Positions 46,901 to 56,505 of a DNA stretch of 64,000 nucleotides are shown here, piece by piece. Under the pieces are notes generated by a model. That model was not told the DNA's origin. It ran no database searches and saw only the letters and a list, made by a program, of their open reading frames with translations. The stretch is from contig CH002368.1 in NCBI GenBank assembly GCA_000149265.1, forward strand, positions 1,017,691-1,081,690, in the 5' to 3' direction. The first letter of the stretch is position 1. Every line of letters starts with the position of its first letter. A program made the position numbers and the translations under genes. This DNA comes from Ciona savignyi. Taxonomy: Eukaryota; Chordata; Ascidiacea; Phlebobranchia; Cionidae.

Positions 46901-49900
46901 TAGGTGCTGTCTCGACCGTAAACTCGTCTATTATTACACTTGGTGGTCTATGAGAGCCTAATACTTTGAGATGCCCAACGGGTACATTTGATCCGAAAGT
47001 ACATATTAGAATAGGTGACAGCAGTAAAACACGAAACCATGCAAACGGCATTATGGATCTAAACTGGTTAAAAAACCTTTGAATGAATACTTCATACTAC
47101 AATACAAGAATTTTATAGGTTCCTTTAGGAGCACTATTTTTTTTAAAGCGTTAAACCATTGTTGTACGGAGTTTACATGTGTACTTAGTTTAAGTCACAT
47201 TGGTCGTTATGGGCATCAATGCGTGACTTCGGTACATAAATTCTAGAAGTTTCACAACAATTTATACATAAGTAACGTGGTACCCAATAATGCGTAATAA
47301 ATCATGACATAATAGGATACATAATATGCGTTGTAAAAAGAATTTCAGGGATATTTTGTGCACTGATATAATAAAGCCTTGCTCGAAGTATGCTTGGCAT
47401 GCACATTGGTAAACAAACTGACAATGGATAACGTATATCCTTTTGTAATTGTTTTGTCAAGCCATAATGGCCGTGTCTATACTAAAAATACTTATATATT
47501 TATATCCGGCTTCATATTTGTACACTTCTGCAACGTTGTGTAATTTTTAAAGACATAAGCAAGGCTTCATTAGAAAAGTTTTAAAAAGTTCATAAAAGGA
47601 TCAGTCGAATCTTTAACGGCGAAAGATTTTTTAAGAATTTTGTTTAGCGCATTTAATGTATTTCTCATGCATACTGTTTTCCCGCATAAGTTTCACACAA
47701 AATTGTCTAAATTTTGCTGATTTCAGGAAAAAGCTTATACTATCAAATTATGATCTAAATTCGGTGATATATATTCTTTTTTGTTAAAGTTAATACAACA
47801 ACAAAAAAGATATCGATTGCTAATCTATATCAAAATAACTTAAAAGTATTTTAAAACCGAATTGTCACTTTCCGGAATATTGGGTGTGCGTTAAAGTATT
47901 TATCCACGGATAGAGCTATTTATCAAAGGTTAAATTTTAGTAAAAATATTAAAAAAGGCTATGATGTATTCTACCGGGTCGTAGAAATAACATGTAAAAT
48001 CACCGTTATTTGGTTTATATTTTGTAAGATAATAAATAACCTGTGAAGAATCCAAGACCCCATGGAATTCCTAGGACTGGTAGCAACGTCACAAGAGCCT
48101 TTGTTCCCGTTGAAATATACTTGATTGATGTCAGCGCCGCCTCCTTGTTCCTTTGTGGTTGAAGAAGTAGAGAACTCTTCTTTAGTTTACCGAGCGTGAG
48201 CGTGATTTTAAGTGCGATCATGAAATTGACCAGCAAGCAGGCTGCAACTGGCCCAATGACCGTCCCGAAGTAGATCGAGGTGGTGGGATTTAACCAGCAT
48301 AAGTCGTACTTTCTTATGTTGGTACTGGAACCGTTTTTCGTCGCTTCTCGGTATAAGAAACACGGATTTATATAGGTACCGTTGGAGAACCCAATACCAA
48401 CACCGGTTGCTACTATCACTGCTGGAAATACCCAGCCGATCAACAAGAAAAAACGGTTTCTGTTGTCCTGTACTCCATACGCGATGACGTTTTGAGAGGT
48501 TTTGATAAAAAGTTGAAGTCCTTCGTTCAACATCCAAGCAGCTGAAATAGATCAATCTGCATTAGCAATGTCGTTGGCACGTGTTGTCCCGACTTCACAA
48601 AAAAACAAATATTATATTTATCTGGTAGGACTCTGGGTCAAAACTGATGGTTCGTCATTGTTTTTGGAGGAAGTTTGGGAAATAATAAGAATAAATAAAA
48701 CAAATCACAGAACATGGGCAGGAAAAGACGGCAAAACTAACATCCGTTAAAATGCGTGGTTAAAAAGGGATATAAATATTAAATATATTGGATGCGGTCG
48801 CCAATAAAAATAAGTAGATAATGTAAACCCATTAAAAAACGGTTTAAGACAATTAAACGAATTTTTCTATCGTAGTATGACCCAAATTTCAAATAAAATG
48901 AAAATTTTGAAACATGCCCCATCTCTGGTCCCTGATTTCCTTAGCCACTGACTACCTCTATTTGCGCAGTTTTTAATAAATGTCTCACCTGTGGACAACA
49001 AAAAGTAATGAGTAACGACGGCGGCCATTTCGCACGTGATTTCGTTCCCAAGTACAAAGTCATGAGACAGTGACGTCACGTGCAAGAGCAGTAGAGAAGC
49101 CGAGAGGTTTATCTGCACGATCGTCCGATCACTGTTGATGGGTTTACGATAATACGCCAGAACAGCCACCGTCACAATAAGCATTATGACCGACAAGGAT
49201 TGAGTAACGTAGGAACATACCTGCAAAATGGCAAGGTAAATGTGGAGTTAACGATAAAATGTGTAAACTTTACCTTCACTCCGAACGGGACAGCTATAAC
49301 TTTGACTGAAAGCAGAACCGCAAACACCGTTGTGTGGTTGCACTGACAAGTCACGTGACCGGATTCATTTTGCAACATCATGACGCAGCCGAGGTCGGAG
49401 AATGACGCCTTTGTGACGTCAATAAAGCTGCATTTGAATTCTCTTCCTGTGACCAGGATCACGTCTTTCGATCCATTGTTTCTGACGAATTGTTGGATTT
49501 CGGCTTCGACGTGATCGCTTGTGGGCGGTAGAGAAACAATGAAGGTTACAGAAGAGTTCAATTTTTCACCGTCAGTTTTGTTATACGCAGACACGCTTAA
49601 ATACGGAATTGACGAAGTAGGCAAGTCGAGACTCCTTCGGCCTGACAGCTTATACTGATGCGGCGGTGGAGCGAGACTTAACATGACGTCACCTTTGATA
49701 AAAAACTGAGATGACGTAACTATGATTTCCGAGCAATTGTATTGTGAGTCACTAAATGCTCTATACCGACTCATGTTTAGCCACGCGTCAGACCCACCGC
49801 AGCGACCCCTAGTGACTGCAACTTCTACTCCGTCTTCCTCTTCATTTTGTTGATCAATCAAATACTCCTTGACTTTCCGCTCCATTGCGTCCAAGGCGTC

Positions 49901-52900
49901 GATGACGTCACGTTTTACGCTTTTTGGTCCCTGGTTTTTAGGTGGAATCTGTTTTCGACGAAGACCATTGATCACTTGAATTATTCCACTTAGAGTCACA
50001 TTTGCCGGTATTGTCGTCGTTGGTGAGCTGGTTTGAAACAAGGATGTTGGTGTAAAAAAGTTTACAGGACTACTGACTGTACGCGACTGGCTTGGTGTGC
50101 GGCCTCTGTTTCTTGTACGTTGTCTATTCGTTGTTCTCGTTCGACCAGTTGTTCTTGGTCGACCAGTTCTTGGTCGACCAGTTGTTCTCGTTCTACCAGT
50201 TGTTCTTGGTCGACCAGTTCTTGGTCGACCAGTTGTTCTCGTTCTACCAGTTGTCCTTTGTCGTTCCGTTGTTACCTGTCGTCCTGTTGTTATCTGTCCA
50301 ATTGTAGACACTGATAAAGCATTTGGGCTCGAGGTACTGTTGCTTATAGACGTGCCCGCCAATGTTGTCGGTGCTGCTGTGCTACCTGTGATGGATACAG
50401 CATTTACTATAGGTCACATTTTTAAAAATAGGACAGATAATGTTTTTGTCCGTTTTTTATTTCGTTTAACGCTTGACAGGCAAGCTTGCTGCCCCGACAT
50501 CTACCAGAAAGGGTAATGTAATAAATTTACCTATTTTTCCATAGCGCTTAATAGTTTGACTCCAATTTTGATCAGATTTGGTAGAGTGTTAAAGATTTAA
50601 CCATTGAAGTACCATAAAAAATAAAATTGTATCGATATCATGATTATAAGAGGCAACCCATGTCGCCTTGACATATCCAACAAAGAGTCAAATTGGAATA
50701 AAAACTTCAATAATTGTTAGATAACATGACTTAGATATGTCAAAACCAAAATTTATTTACCAAATCAAGAAACTTTGAATTTAGCATCTTGGAATTCAGC
50801 TTCTTTTAACGATAACGCTTAAAAAGATGCTTTAATGTAAAACATGTGTGGTAAAATGTTCAAAAATATGAGACGAATAACCTTTTTTACTTGTACATTG
50901 AAAAGAAGTTTGGTTTAGTAACTATGGGACCCATGCGTTTATGCTTGCAAAAACAAAACTACGACAGTCGGGTTAAATCTTTCTGCAATGTTAGATAAAC
51001 TGGACCTAACGTATACATATCTGACAATAACATATTGTGTAATGAACATGGATAACAAGATCAGTTTGTTACCCCAGGGACCCATGCGTTTCTGCTTGCA
51101 GAAACAATCTACATAAACTCAAATGTAATTAGGGACCCTGCTTACATAAACTCAAAGCATGCAAATTATGCTTTAAGGATAGTGGTGGTTAAACGCGTGG
51201 TTGACACTCTCTAGTTGTAACGTACTTCTGCATCGCCTGCAAAACCGGACGCAAACCAACAGGCTTTGAATTACAACATCCGCGATTTGAAAACTACCAA
51301 AAAGCTTATCTGATATGTACTGGTAATTGACTTTATAGTAACATAGCGACAAAACGTTATATAATTAACGCATGTGATACTAATAAAATTACTACCAAAT
51401 CGCAGAACCAAGCGCTTCTAAAAACTAATTGTACAAAAGACAAACAATTCAAAAATTGCGCTGTGCCCGAGACAACAATGTCAGCATTATGACAAAGAGG
51501 AAATTCAATTATCTTGTTTCCAAATAGTAAATGAACAACTAAGTGGTTTAAATTAAAATAATTTAATCAAAGACTACTATTATTTAAAGCGAGCTAAACA
51601 AAACATGAACTTACCAAAAATCGGTGTTAAGAAGGGGCAATTGTCCCAGGGATTTGTTGAATCTATGCTTGTCACGTGTCGACATCCAGGCTCTAAAAAA
51701 GAAAGCTCTTTAAAAATTGAATGTTTAAAGTATATTAATTTAGGGACGAATTTGGTCTTTAGTACTGAATGCCTTNNNNNNNNNNNNNNNNNNNNNNNNN
51801 NNNNNNNNNNNNNNNNNNNNNNNNNNNNNNNNNNNNNNNNNNNNNNNNNNNNNNNNNNNNNNNNNNNNNNNNNNNGTGTCATCGGACAAGGCACTTAACA
51901 TACATTGCCTGGACCTAGTGGAATGATGGGTTCTACCAAAACTGCAGGAACGTGTGTAACAATACACTGCAATGCCCCTGTAACCCTATGATGGCCACGA
52001 GGTGATCTGACTATGCTCGTGTGTTCACGCCCATTCCGTTTTCCCATTCACGGGGATAAACATAAATATACTTCGACACACATATAATTAGATTTGATTT
52101 TTTAACAGTCTTGTAAACGTCTATGACACGACAGGTAGGTTTATATAAGGGTTAACACGGCAACTCACGAATCATCACATACCAAGTGCCAACATGCCGA
52201 CACTATTAAGTCTTTAGTTTGTAACAATATACTGGATTTTATTATCAATATTCTAGAGATTAAGTATACATAATCCTACATACTGGGATAACAGCCTCAC
52301 CCCGGTATTTTTTAAGAAGCTATTATATTTTTCTCATCCTCCTTATTGTATTTAATTTGTTCTTACCAAGCAGAATGCATTGTGCAGGCAAATCAATTTC
52401 CAATGGCTTACAGCAGGCCCCGCCGTTGCACGATTCTAATAAATACAAGTTAGTTAACTGAATAAAAACTTTTCCATTTTTTTAGTTTTAGGTTATACAT
52501 TTTGCCCTAGTATTAAAAAAATAGCAAACGAATCAAATCTTACCTTATGAACGGGAAAAAAGGACAAAAAGAACAGACGTTAGAACATGTTATTTAAAAA
52601 TATATAAATAAATATAACGGACGCGGCCGCCAAACCCAAATTGTTCAATAGTCTGAGGATAGGAAAACGCATAAGTTAAAATACGGATAGTTATGATGAT
52701 ACCCAGTGGCTATAAACATGATTGCCATATTATCTATTTTAATTGACCAATTAACCGACTAGGTTTAAGCAACGGCCGCTAATTGTTTACTGCGACAGTT
52801 ATTGCAATTTGTTAAGTACCATGGAAATATGCAGACCTTTTTTGTGACGGTACCGCAGTCTTATGCGGGGAGAACAAATTAATAATGTACTTCGTTAAAA

Positions 52901-54751
52901 TGCATTGAATTGAACGTGTACGCGCAATGATTTGACATATAGAAGATGGATTGGTCTTATAACAGACTTACCAATACCGCTTGCTGGGTGCCACTTAATC
53001 ACCGTGAGTGTTTGATTGCATTCTAAAAACAAATTACAAGTTAAACATATTTCACTTGAGCTGTTGTACAACCGACCTCCATGATAGGTAATGGACGCAC
53101 AGTACTTTTGGCATATAAGGGGTGACAATTTTGTATGTGCCTTTTAAAGCCGATTTTTTAATGTCGATATAAACAGGCGAATTTAAAAACGATTTAAAGA
53201 AGAAGAAAAATGCGTTTTAAAATCCAACTTAATATGTTTGATTTTTCCAAAATATGGAATCACAATTAAGTTGAATAAATTATTACACAGCGAGTTTTTG
53301 AGACATTTTTTGTGCAAACGCCTTTTACAATCAGTATGTTTTAGAAAAAACACGCCATTTAAATCAGTTACAGAATGTATGTTAAGCAGAAATCGTTTTT
53401 TGGGCTAAATTATTGAGATTTAAACTACTCATGCTACGTAAGTTAAATACAGTAGGCTGATATATTCTTTTTGCCAGAGTAATAAATAGTCAAGTCATTT
53501 TAACATTAATAGGTCAAGTCTCACTAATTAAAAAAAGTTTAATCAACATACCAACGTACAAAAGGTAGGCTAAAATAAGTCTTTAAGACTAAAACTTATG
53601 ATAACCAACGCCATTTTGGCAAAAATGAACGATTAGCAGCGAACCCAAGCTGGGTTAGTTCAATTTAAGTATTTTCCCAAATGAACTGACTCGAGTTAAT
53701 GCAAGGTATTTGCCATTTCTTACTAGCATTATCATAAGTCAAGTCTTTGTAAAATGCAGCACATTAACTTGAGCCATCGCAACATCTGGAATATATATAG
53801 TTTAAAGTTTATTTACCTGTAACGAAAAACTGCATGTCAAGGCGACAGTTATTGCTTGAATCCAATCCCAGCTTGCAGGTCCATTTTACAGAGCAATTGG
53901 CGGCTGACAAACAGTATAACCATAGTTAATAATTTTAGCACATATTTGTGTCTATGAGTCTATGTAGGCCCATAGCCTACATGTTCTAGGCATCAATCAC
54001 TTGTTATTTCTTAAATGCTAAAACTGTCGTAGGCCTAAGTCTACGTCAAGACGTGCCGTAAGCTATACTTTAAAACTTTAAAAAGCATCATCCATAAATG
54101 TTTTTTTGCCTTTTCCACCCCATATCCTAACGCAAGCCTGGTGTTAGATAGCTGGTGGTGACCCGAGAATAGGATAAGCTACATACTGTAGCTTATATGG
54201 ACTAATGATGAAAACCGGCCTTTGGCGTAAAAGATTTACTAACTGCTAGTCCAGTAGGTGGACCAATTTCTCTTGTGATTTGCGTCCAAGAACAGTCATA
54301 ATGACCTTTAAAATATTTAGGCCTGCCTATAAATAAAATAGCTTATAGGCTATTTATCAGTTTGGTTCACGTCGGTTGAATCATCCCCAGAAATAGCTAT
54401 GCAACCTCTTATTGTTGTGACAACAACGTACAAGTAGATTTTTTCAATAAGCAACGCCTTACATTATCACAAAAATTTCTTGTCCACAAACACAACCGAC
54501 TAGCTAGCGATCAGTTTTGATCATATAACGTCTCGACTGAAAGTTACACACACTGACCCACTGAGATATTTTTCTGTAAGGGCATGTAATCCTTCAACAC
54601 ATTTTTTGAGTATTGTATAATTACTTAACTTTAATCGTACCCACGAAAGGACAAGTAATAAATCCACAACTATACCTTTACCTGGTGTTTGTCCAGCAGT
54701 TTTGATGCCGTTATAAATAATCACGATAACAAACAATAAAAATTGCAGCAT
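43922..54751 (-). CDS. Adhesion G-protein-coupled receptor with Thr/Arg-rich stalk (10 exons, 803 aa)
   Basis: Exons, 5' to 3': 54682-54751, 53817-53903, 52972-53022, 52367-52435, 51615-51692, 49274-50385, 48989-49220, 48041-48541, 44788-44852, 43922-44068; total 2412 nt in phase. Exon 1 encodes a signal peptide (MLQFLLFVIVIIYNG). Exons 2-5 are small Cys-containing extracellular segments without a domain I can name, all with phase-1 borders. Exon 6 encodes a Thr/Arg repeat stalk and the GAIN/GPS region with four cysteines ending CQCNHTTVFAVLL. Exons 7-10 give seven membrane helices (TM1-3, TM4-6 with AWMLNEGLQLF, TM7 with NAVINGLQ, then GVIVFVLYCC) and a short cytoplasmic tail. By family it would be autoproteolysed at the GPS and signal through a tethered agonist. 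Ligand unknown. A 100-N gap lies between exons 4 and 5, so an exon could be missing. A separate gene lies within the intron between exons 8 and 9. Confidence 0.88.
44112..44395 (+). repeat. tRNA-derived SINE, family A
   Basis: This copy is very similar to the one at 9281-9600 and includes gcctttcaatcgaacggttg, gcggattaatgggttctacc and ttttcccattcacggggata. It lies in the intron between the last two exons of the adhesion GPCR. Confidence 0.75.
45299..45304 (-). terminator. Candidate poly(A) signal of the nested JmjC gene
   Basis: TTTATT on + (AATAAA on -) lies 41 bases beyond the stop codon. It would let the nested gene end inside the host intron. Confidence 0.5.
45345..47051 (-). CDS. Secretory-pathway JmjC/cupin-8 2-oxoglutarate oxygenase with EF-hand (intronless, 568 aa)
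   Basis: One uninterrupted frame. Residues 1-20 form a signal peptide. A JmjC/cupin-8 domain follows: metal ligands are His178 and Asp180 in VIHKDAYNQ and His259 in YYHQVNSEG; Lys193 in GTKHW lies 15 residues after the first His, the spacing used by FIH for the 2-oxoglutarate lysine. An EF-hand loop at 379-390 (DKNKDGILSVNE) has all calcium-coordinating positions. The C-terminus is highly charged and ends KKEL, close to but not a strict match of the ER-retrieval consensus. The likely role is an Fe(II)/2-oxoglutarate-dependent hydroxylase of the ER lumen or secreted; the substrate is unknown. The gene lies entirely in an intron of the adhesion GPCR on the same strand. Intronlessness suggests retroposition or intron loss. 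Closest named families are the JMJD/FIH-like hydroxylases; no specific orthologue is assigned. Confidence 0.88.
   Translation of the reverse strand: MPFAWFRVLLLSPILICTFGSNVPVGHLKVLGSHRPPSVIIDEFTVETAPKPEEFYRDYVRHCKAAVFRGAVLESKAYKTWSDAYIREHYGDLEARIEGKKEKWDTIPAGETYLGRDTFRHFVDTYHNSSSYMVSELPEKMYGDVGVIPSVGACGLIGKRFVEIDIWWNGGGGKSVIHKDAYNQINCLYRGTKHWKLFEYKYEKWIYKHKELEDALGGFSEVNVDRVDLIKHRNFAKIPWANLTIHEGDCLYLPKSYYHQVNSEGQNILAVSLLFSRFDEVNEIDMSDCNDETDYKALRPLSDFDVMWKWAGTGYMTMGWGDIEENYRKELRSYVKSFDKFTVEHWNQHHETFEGFDFSKEKFPDLESRNFTKAFEAFDKNKDGILSVNEIDQSTWDEFRYYALQFEDYEPSNSYMFEYSLIPYERVLKLIKMVLKSQEKLTRQNWIKLYTKETKGTPHYANIVFDGLVGEDDVVICKKITDHNIRRALHGWIKYWAPQYSTLLEHPGRKENKRHREIKKWEEKETKSHKNTNKCDDEENERENVARFIEKEDIKINKQTENRNKKEL
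48695..48810 (+). repeat. Unclassified short interspersed repeat, family C
   Basis: This is the best preserved copy: ggaaaagacggcaaaact, then ccgttaaaatg, an AT-rich middle and ggatgcggtcgccaa. It lies in an adhesion GPCR intron. Confidence 0.5.
50118..50275 (-). repeat. Coding minisatellite in the adhesion GPCR stalk
   Basis: A ~51-base unit encoding TTGRTRTTGRPRTGRPR is repeated in frame about three times, with partial copies on both sides. The DNA copies are nearly identical, which implies recent expansion or homogenisation. Confidence 0.85.
51776..51875. other. Assembly gap of 100 N
   Basis: Exactly 100 undetermined bases, the usual placeholder size for a gap of unknown length. It lies in an adhesion GPCR intron and cuts off the 5' end of a family-A SINE. 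Confidence 0.98.
51876..52062 (+). repeat. tRNA-derived SINE, family A, 5' end lost in the gap
   Basis: The copy starts at the gap edge within the aaggcacttaa block and continues through gggttctaccaaaactg to the ttttcccattcacggggata end. The repeat probably caused the assembly break. Confidence 0.7.
52547..52640 (+). repeat. Unclassified short interspersed repeat, family C
   Basis: A copy with gacgttagaaca and the closing ggacgcggccgccaaa, in the intron between adhesion GPCR exons 3 and 4. Confidence 0.45.
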
Positions 54752-55512
54752 GTTGTTGCATCAATCTAAAAGCATATGATACATGTTTCTATTAAAATAG
54801 ACCGGACCATAATTTGCTTGATTACTGACGAGCACTTATTAAAACAAGCCTTTACAAATGTTTATTTGACGAGGATTGTTTACGTACTCTTATAATGCAC
54901 ATGTAAAAGGTTACGCTTAAAAGCAGTTTGTGTTTCACATTTCATTTTAATGCACCTTATCTATTTATATTTACATAAACCTAATGCCCTTACTTTTAAT
55001 GCATATGATGTATATTCCGTTAGGAATGAACTAAAATATATTCTGGGGAATTTAAAAACTGTAAAAAGCGACATCCATAATGATCAGCGCGAAAAAATTA
55101 AAAAAAAGTTTTCTATTTTTTTCTGAGACTTGCAGTGGCGGAAGATTTAGTTGGCGGGTAAAGTGTTTTTGTGAAGACTTGATTTAATTTATTTATATTT
55201 TAAAAGTTGTTAACGGAGTTTTAGACTGGGGAGTTTGTTTTGTAGGCATTTCCATAGTAAACTGGTTATTTTGCCTGAAGCACTGCCGAAGTGTGTCATC
55301 TTAAAAGCCACGTTGGTGTTAAGTTTTAAATTCAAATTATTTTGATTTATGTTAAGAGTACCAGCAGCAGGGGTGAACGTACACTATAACTTTACCCCTA
55401 TATGATCTCAATAGTTTAAAGAAGTGTGATATTTCTTAGTAACGTTTTGCTTATTTTTTAGTTTATCTTGTTGCATTGAAAGTTACTTTCTCCTTTGTTA
55501 TAATTATCAACA
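54752..55512. other. Divergent intergenic region, adhesion GPCR and stathmin
   Basis: This 761-base interval separates two start codons on opposite strands. It should contain both promoters. A T-rich tract ending in AG at about 55462 is a candidate acceptor for the stathmin 5' UTR. No coding sequence is seen. Confidence 0.5.
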
Positions 55513-56127
55513 ATGGCAACTGAGCTGAAATCCGCTGACATTAAAGTCAAGGAAATCTGCAAAGCAAATGCTGGTGAGGCGTATGAAGTTATTTTGAAAT
55601 TACCGGGGCAAAGTGGGGACGCCGTAGCTAGTCCTTTGAAATCAATCACCCCGAAAAAGGAGCTCTCAATCGATGATCTTAACATGAAGATGCAGGCTGC
55701 TGAGGAGCGTCGTCGAGCCAAGCAAGAAGCTGTGATTACCCAACAAAAAATAGAAGAGGAAAAAGTGCTCAAGGTCAAACAGAAAAAAGCGGAGGCCAAT
55801 GATTCGTTCAGCCAGTGGGCGGAGATGCATCTTAAGAAGCAGATGTGCCAATATCAGGAAAACCATCTTGCTCAGTTGGAGTCCAAGATTCAGAAGTTTA
55901 GAGCAAAGAACATGAAGCCGGATGAAATGAAGGAGAAGGTGCGACGGGAAGTGGAGGAGATGTGTGCGCAGAGGGAGGTCTTTCTACAGCAGAAGCTCAT
56001 CAAAAGCGAGGAGCTGCGACAGAAACAACTTCAGCAGGTGGTAGCTCGGCAACAGGAGAAGGAAAACCACGCTCAGCAAGTTCGTCAGAAGAAAGTTGTC
56101 GGAGACGCAGTGGAGCCGTGTCAGTGA
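55513..56127 (+). CDS. STMN: Stathmin-family protein (intronless, 204 aa)
   Basis: Stathmins bind two tubulin heterodimers through a long helix and promote microtubule depolymerisation, controlled by Ser phosphorylation. The N-terminus SADIKVKEI and YEVILKLP resembles the stathmin beta-hairpin that caps tubulin. SPLKSITPKKELSIDDL corresponds to the phosphorylated proline-rich linker and helix start. AAEERRRAKQEAV is the family signature. The rest is one charged helix to about residue 195. Human STMN1 is 149 aa; the extra length is mostly at the C-terminus and between helix blocks. No membrane-anchoring Cys-rich N-terminus as in STMN2-4. Vertebrate stathmin genes have introns; this one shows none. 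An ATTAAA at 56169-56174 could serve as poly(A) signal. Confidence 0.88.
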   Translation: MATELKSADIKVKEICKANAGEAYEVILKLPGQSGDAVASPLKSITPKKELSIDDLNMKMQAAEERRRAKQEAVITQQKIEEEKVLKVKQKKAEANDSFSQWAEMHLKKQMCQYQENHLAQLESKIQKFRAKNMKPDEMKEKVRREVEEMCAQREVFLQQKLIKSEELRQKQLQQVVARQQEKENHAQQVRQKKVVGDAVEPCQ

Positions 56128-56505
56128 ATTCGAAAAAAATGTTGATTGGTTCTTTAGAATACCAGCCAATTAAATCTGTCGCCTTTCAGTTGTAAAAACT
56201 CTCAGCTTCAAAAAGACAATTTTTTAGTTTCAATGTCATTTAGCTTTGTGCATGCTGTGATATAGTCCGGTTGCGCTCTTGTACTGTGATGTTAGGTTAG
56301 CTGCCATACCCTTCTTTCCAAATATTGCCATTCCGAAATATTGCCATTACAAGTTCCTGTTCTTCATTTACTGTGATATCGCTACTTTGGACGTCATAGA
56401 ACATGTTGTTTTTTCTATAATGCAACTGCTTATTTTTGGACCAAACAAAAAGTTAATGTTCATTATGTGGTTTATTCTTTAGAATATATTTGATTGGTTT
56501 AAAAA
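56128..56505 (+). other. Short gap between stathmin and PDCD2L
   Basis: The 378 bases separate a stop and the next start on the same strand. A T-rich tract ending ctttag at about 56482 is a possible splice acceptor 23 bases before the PDCD2L ATG. No separate gene is seen. Confidence 0.5.

Noticed and set aside
46450..46961. Plus-strand frames of 69-99 residues
   Set aside because: They are antisense shadows of the JmjC coding sequence.
50033..50516. Three plus-strand frames of 71-139 residues with simple repeats
   Set aside because: They are antisense translations of the adhesion GPCR minisatellite.
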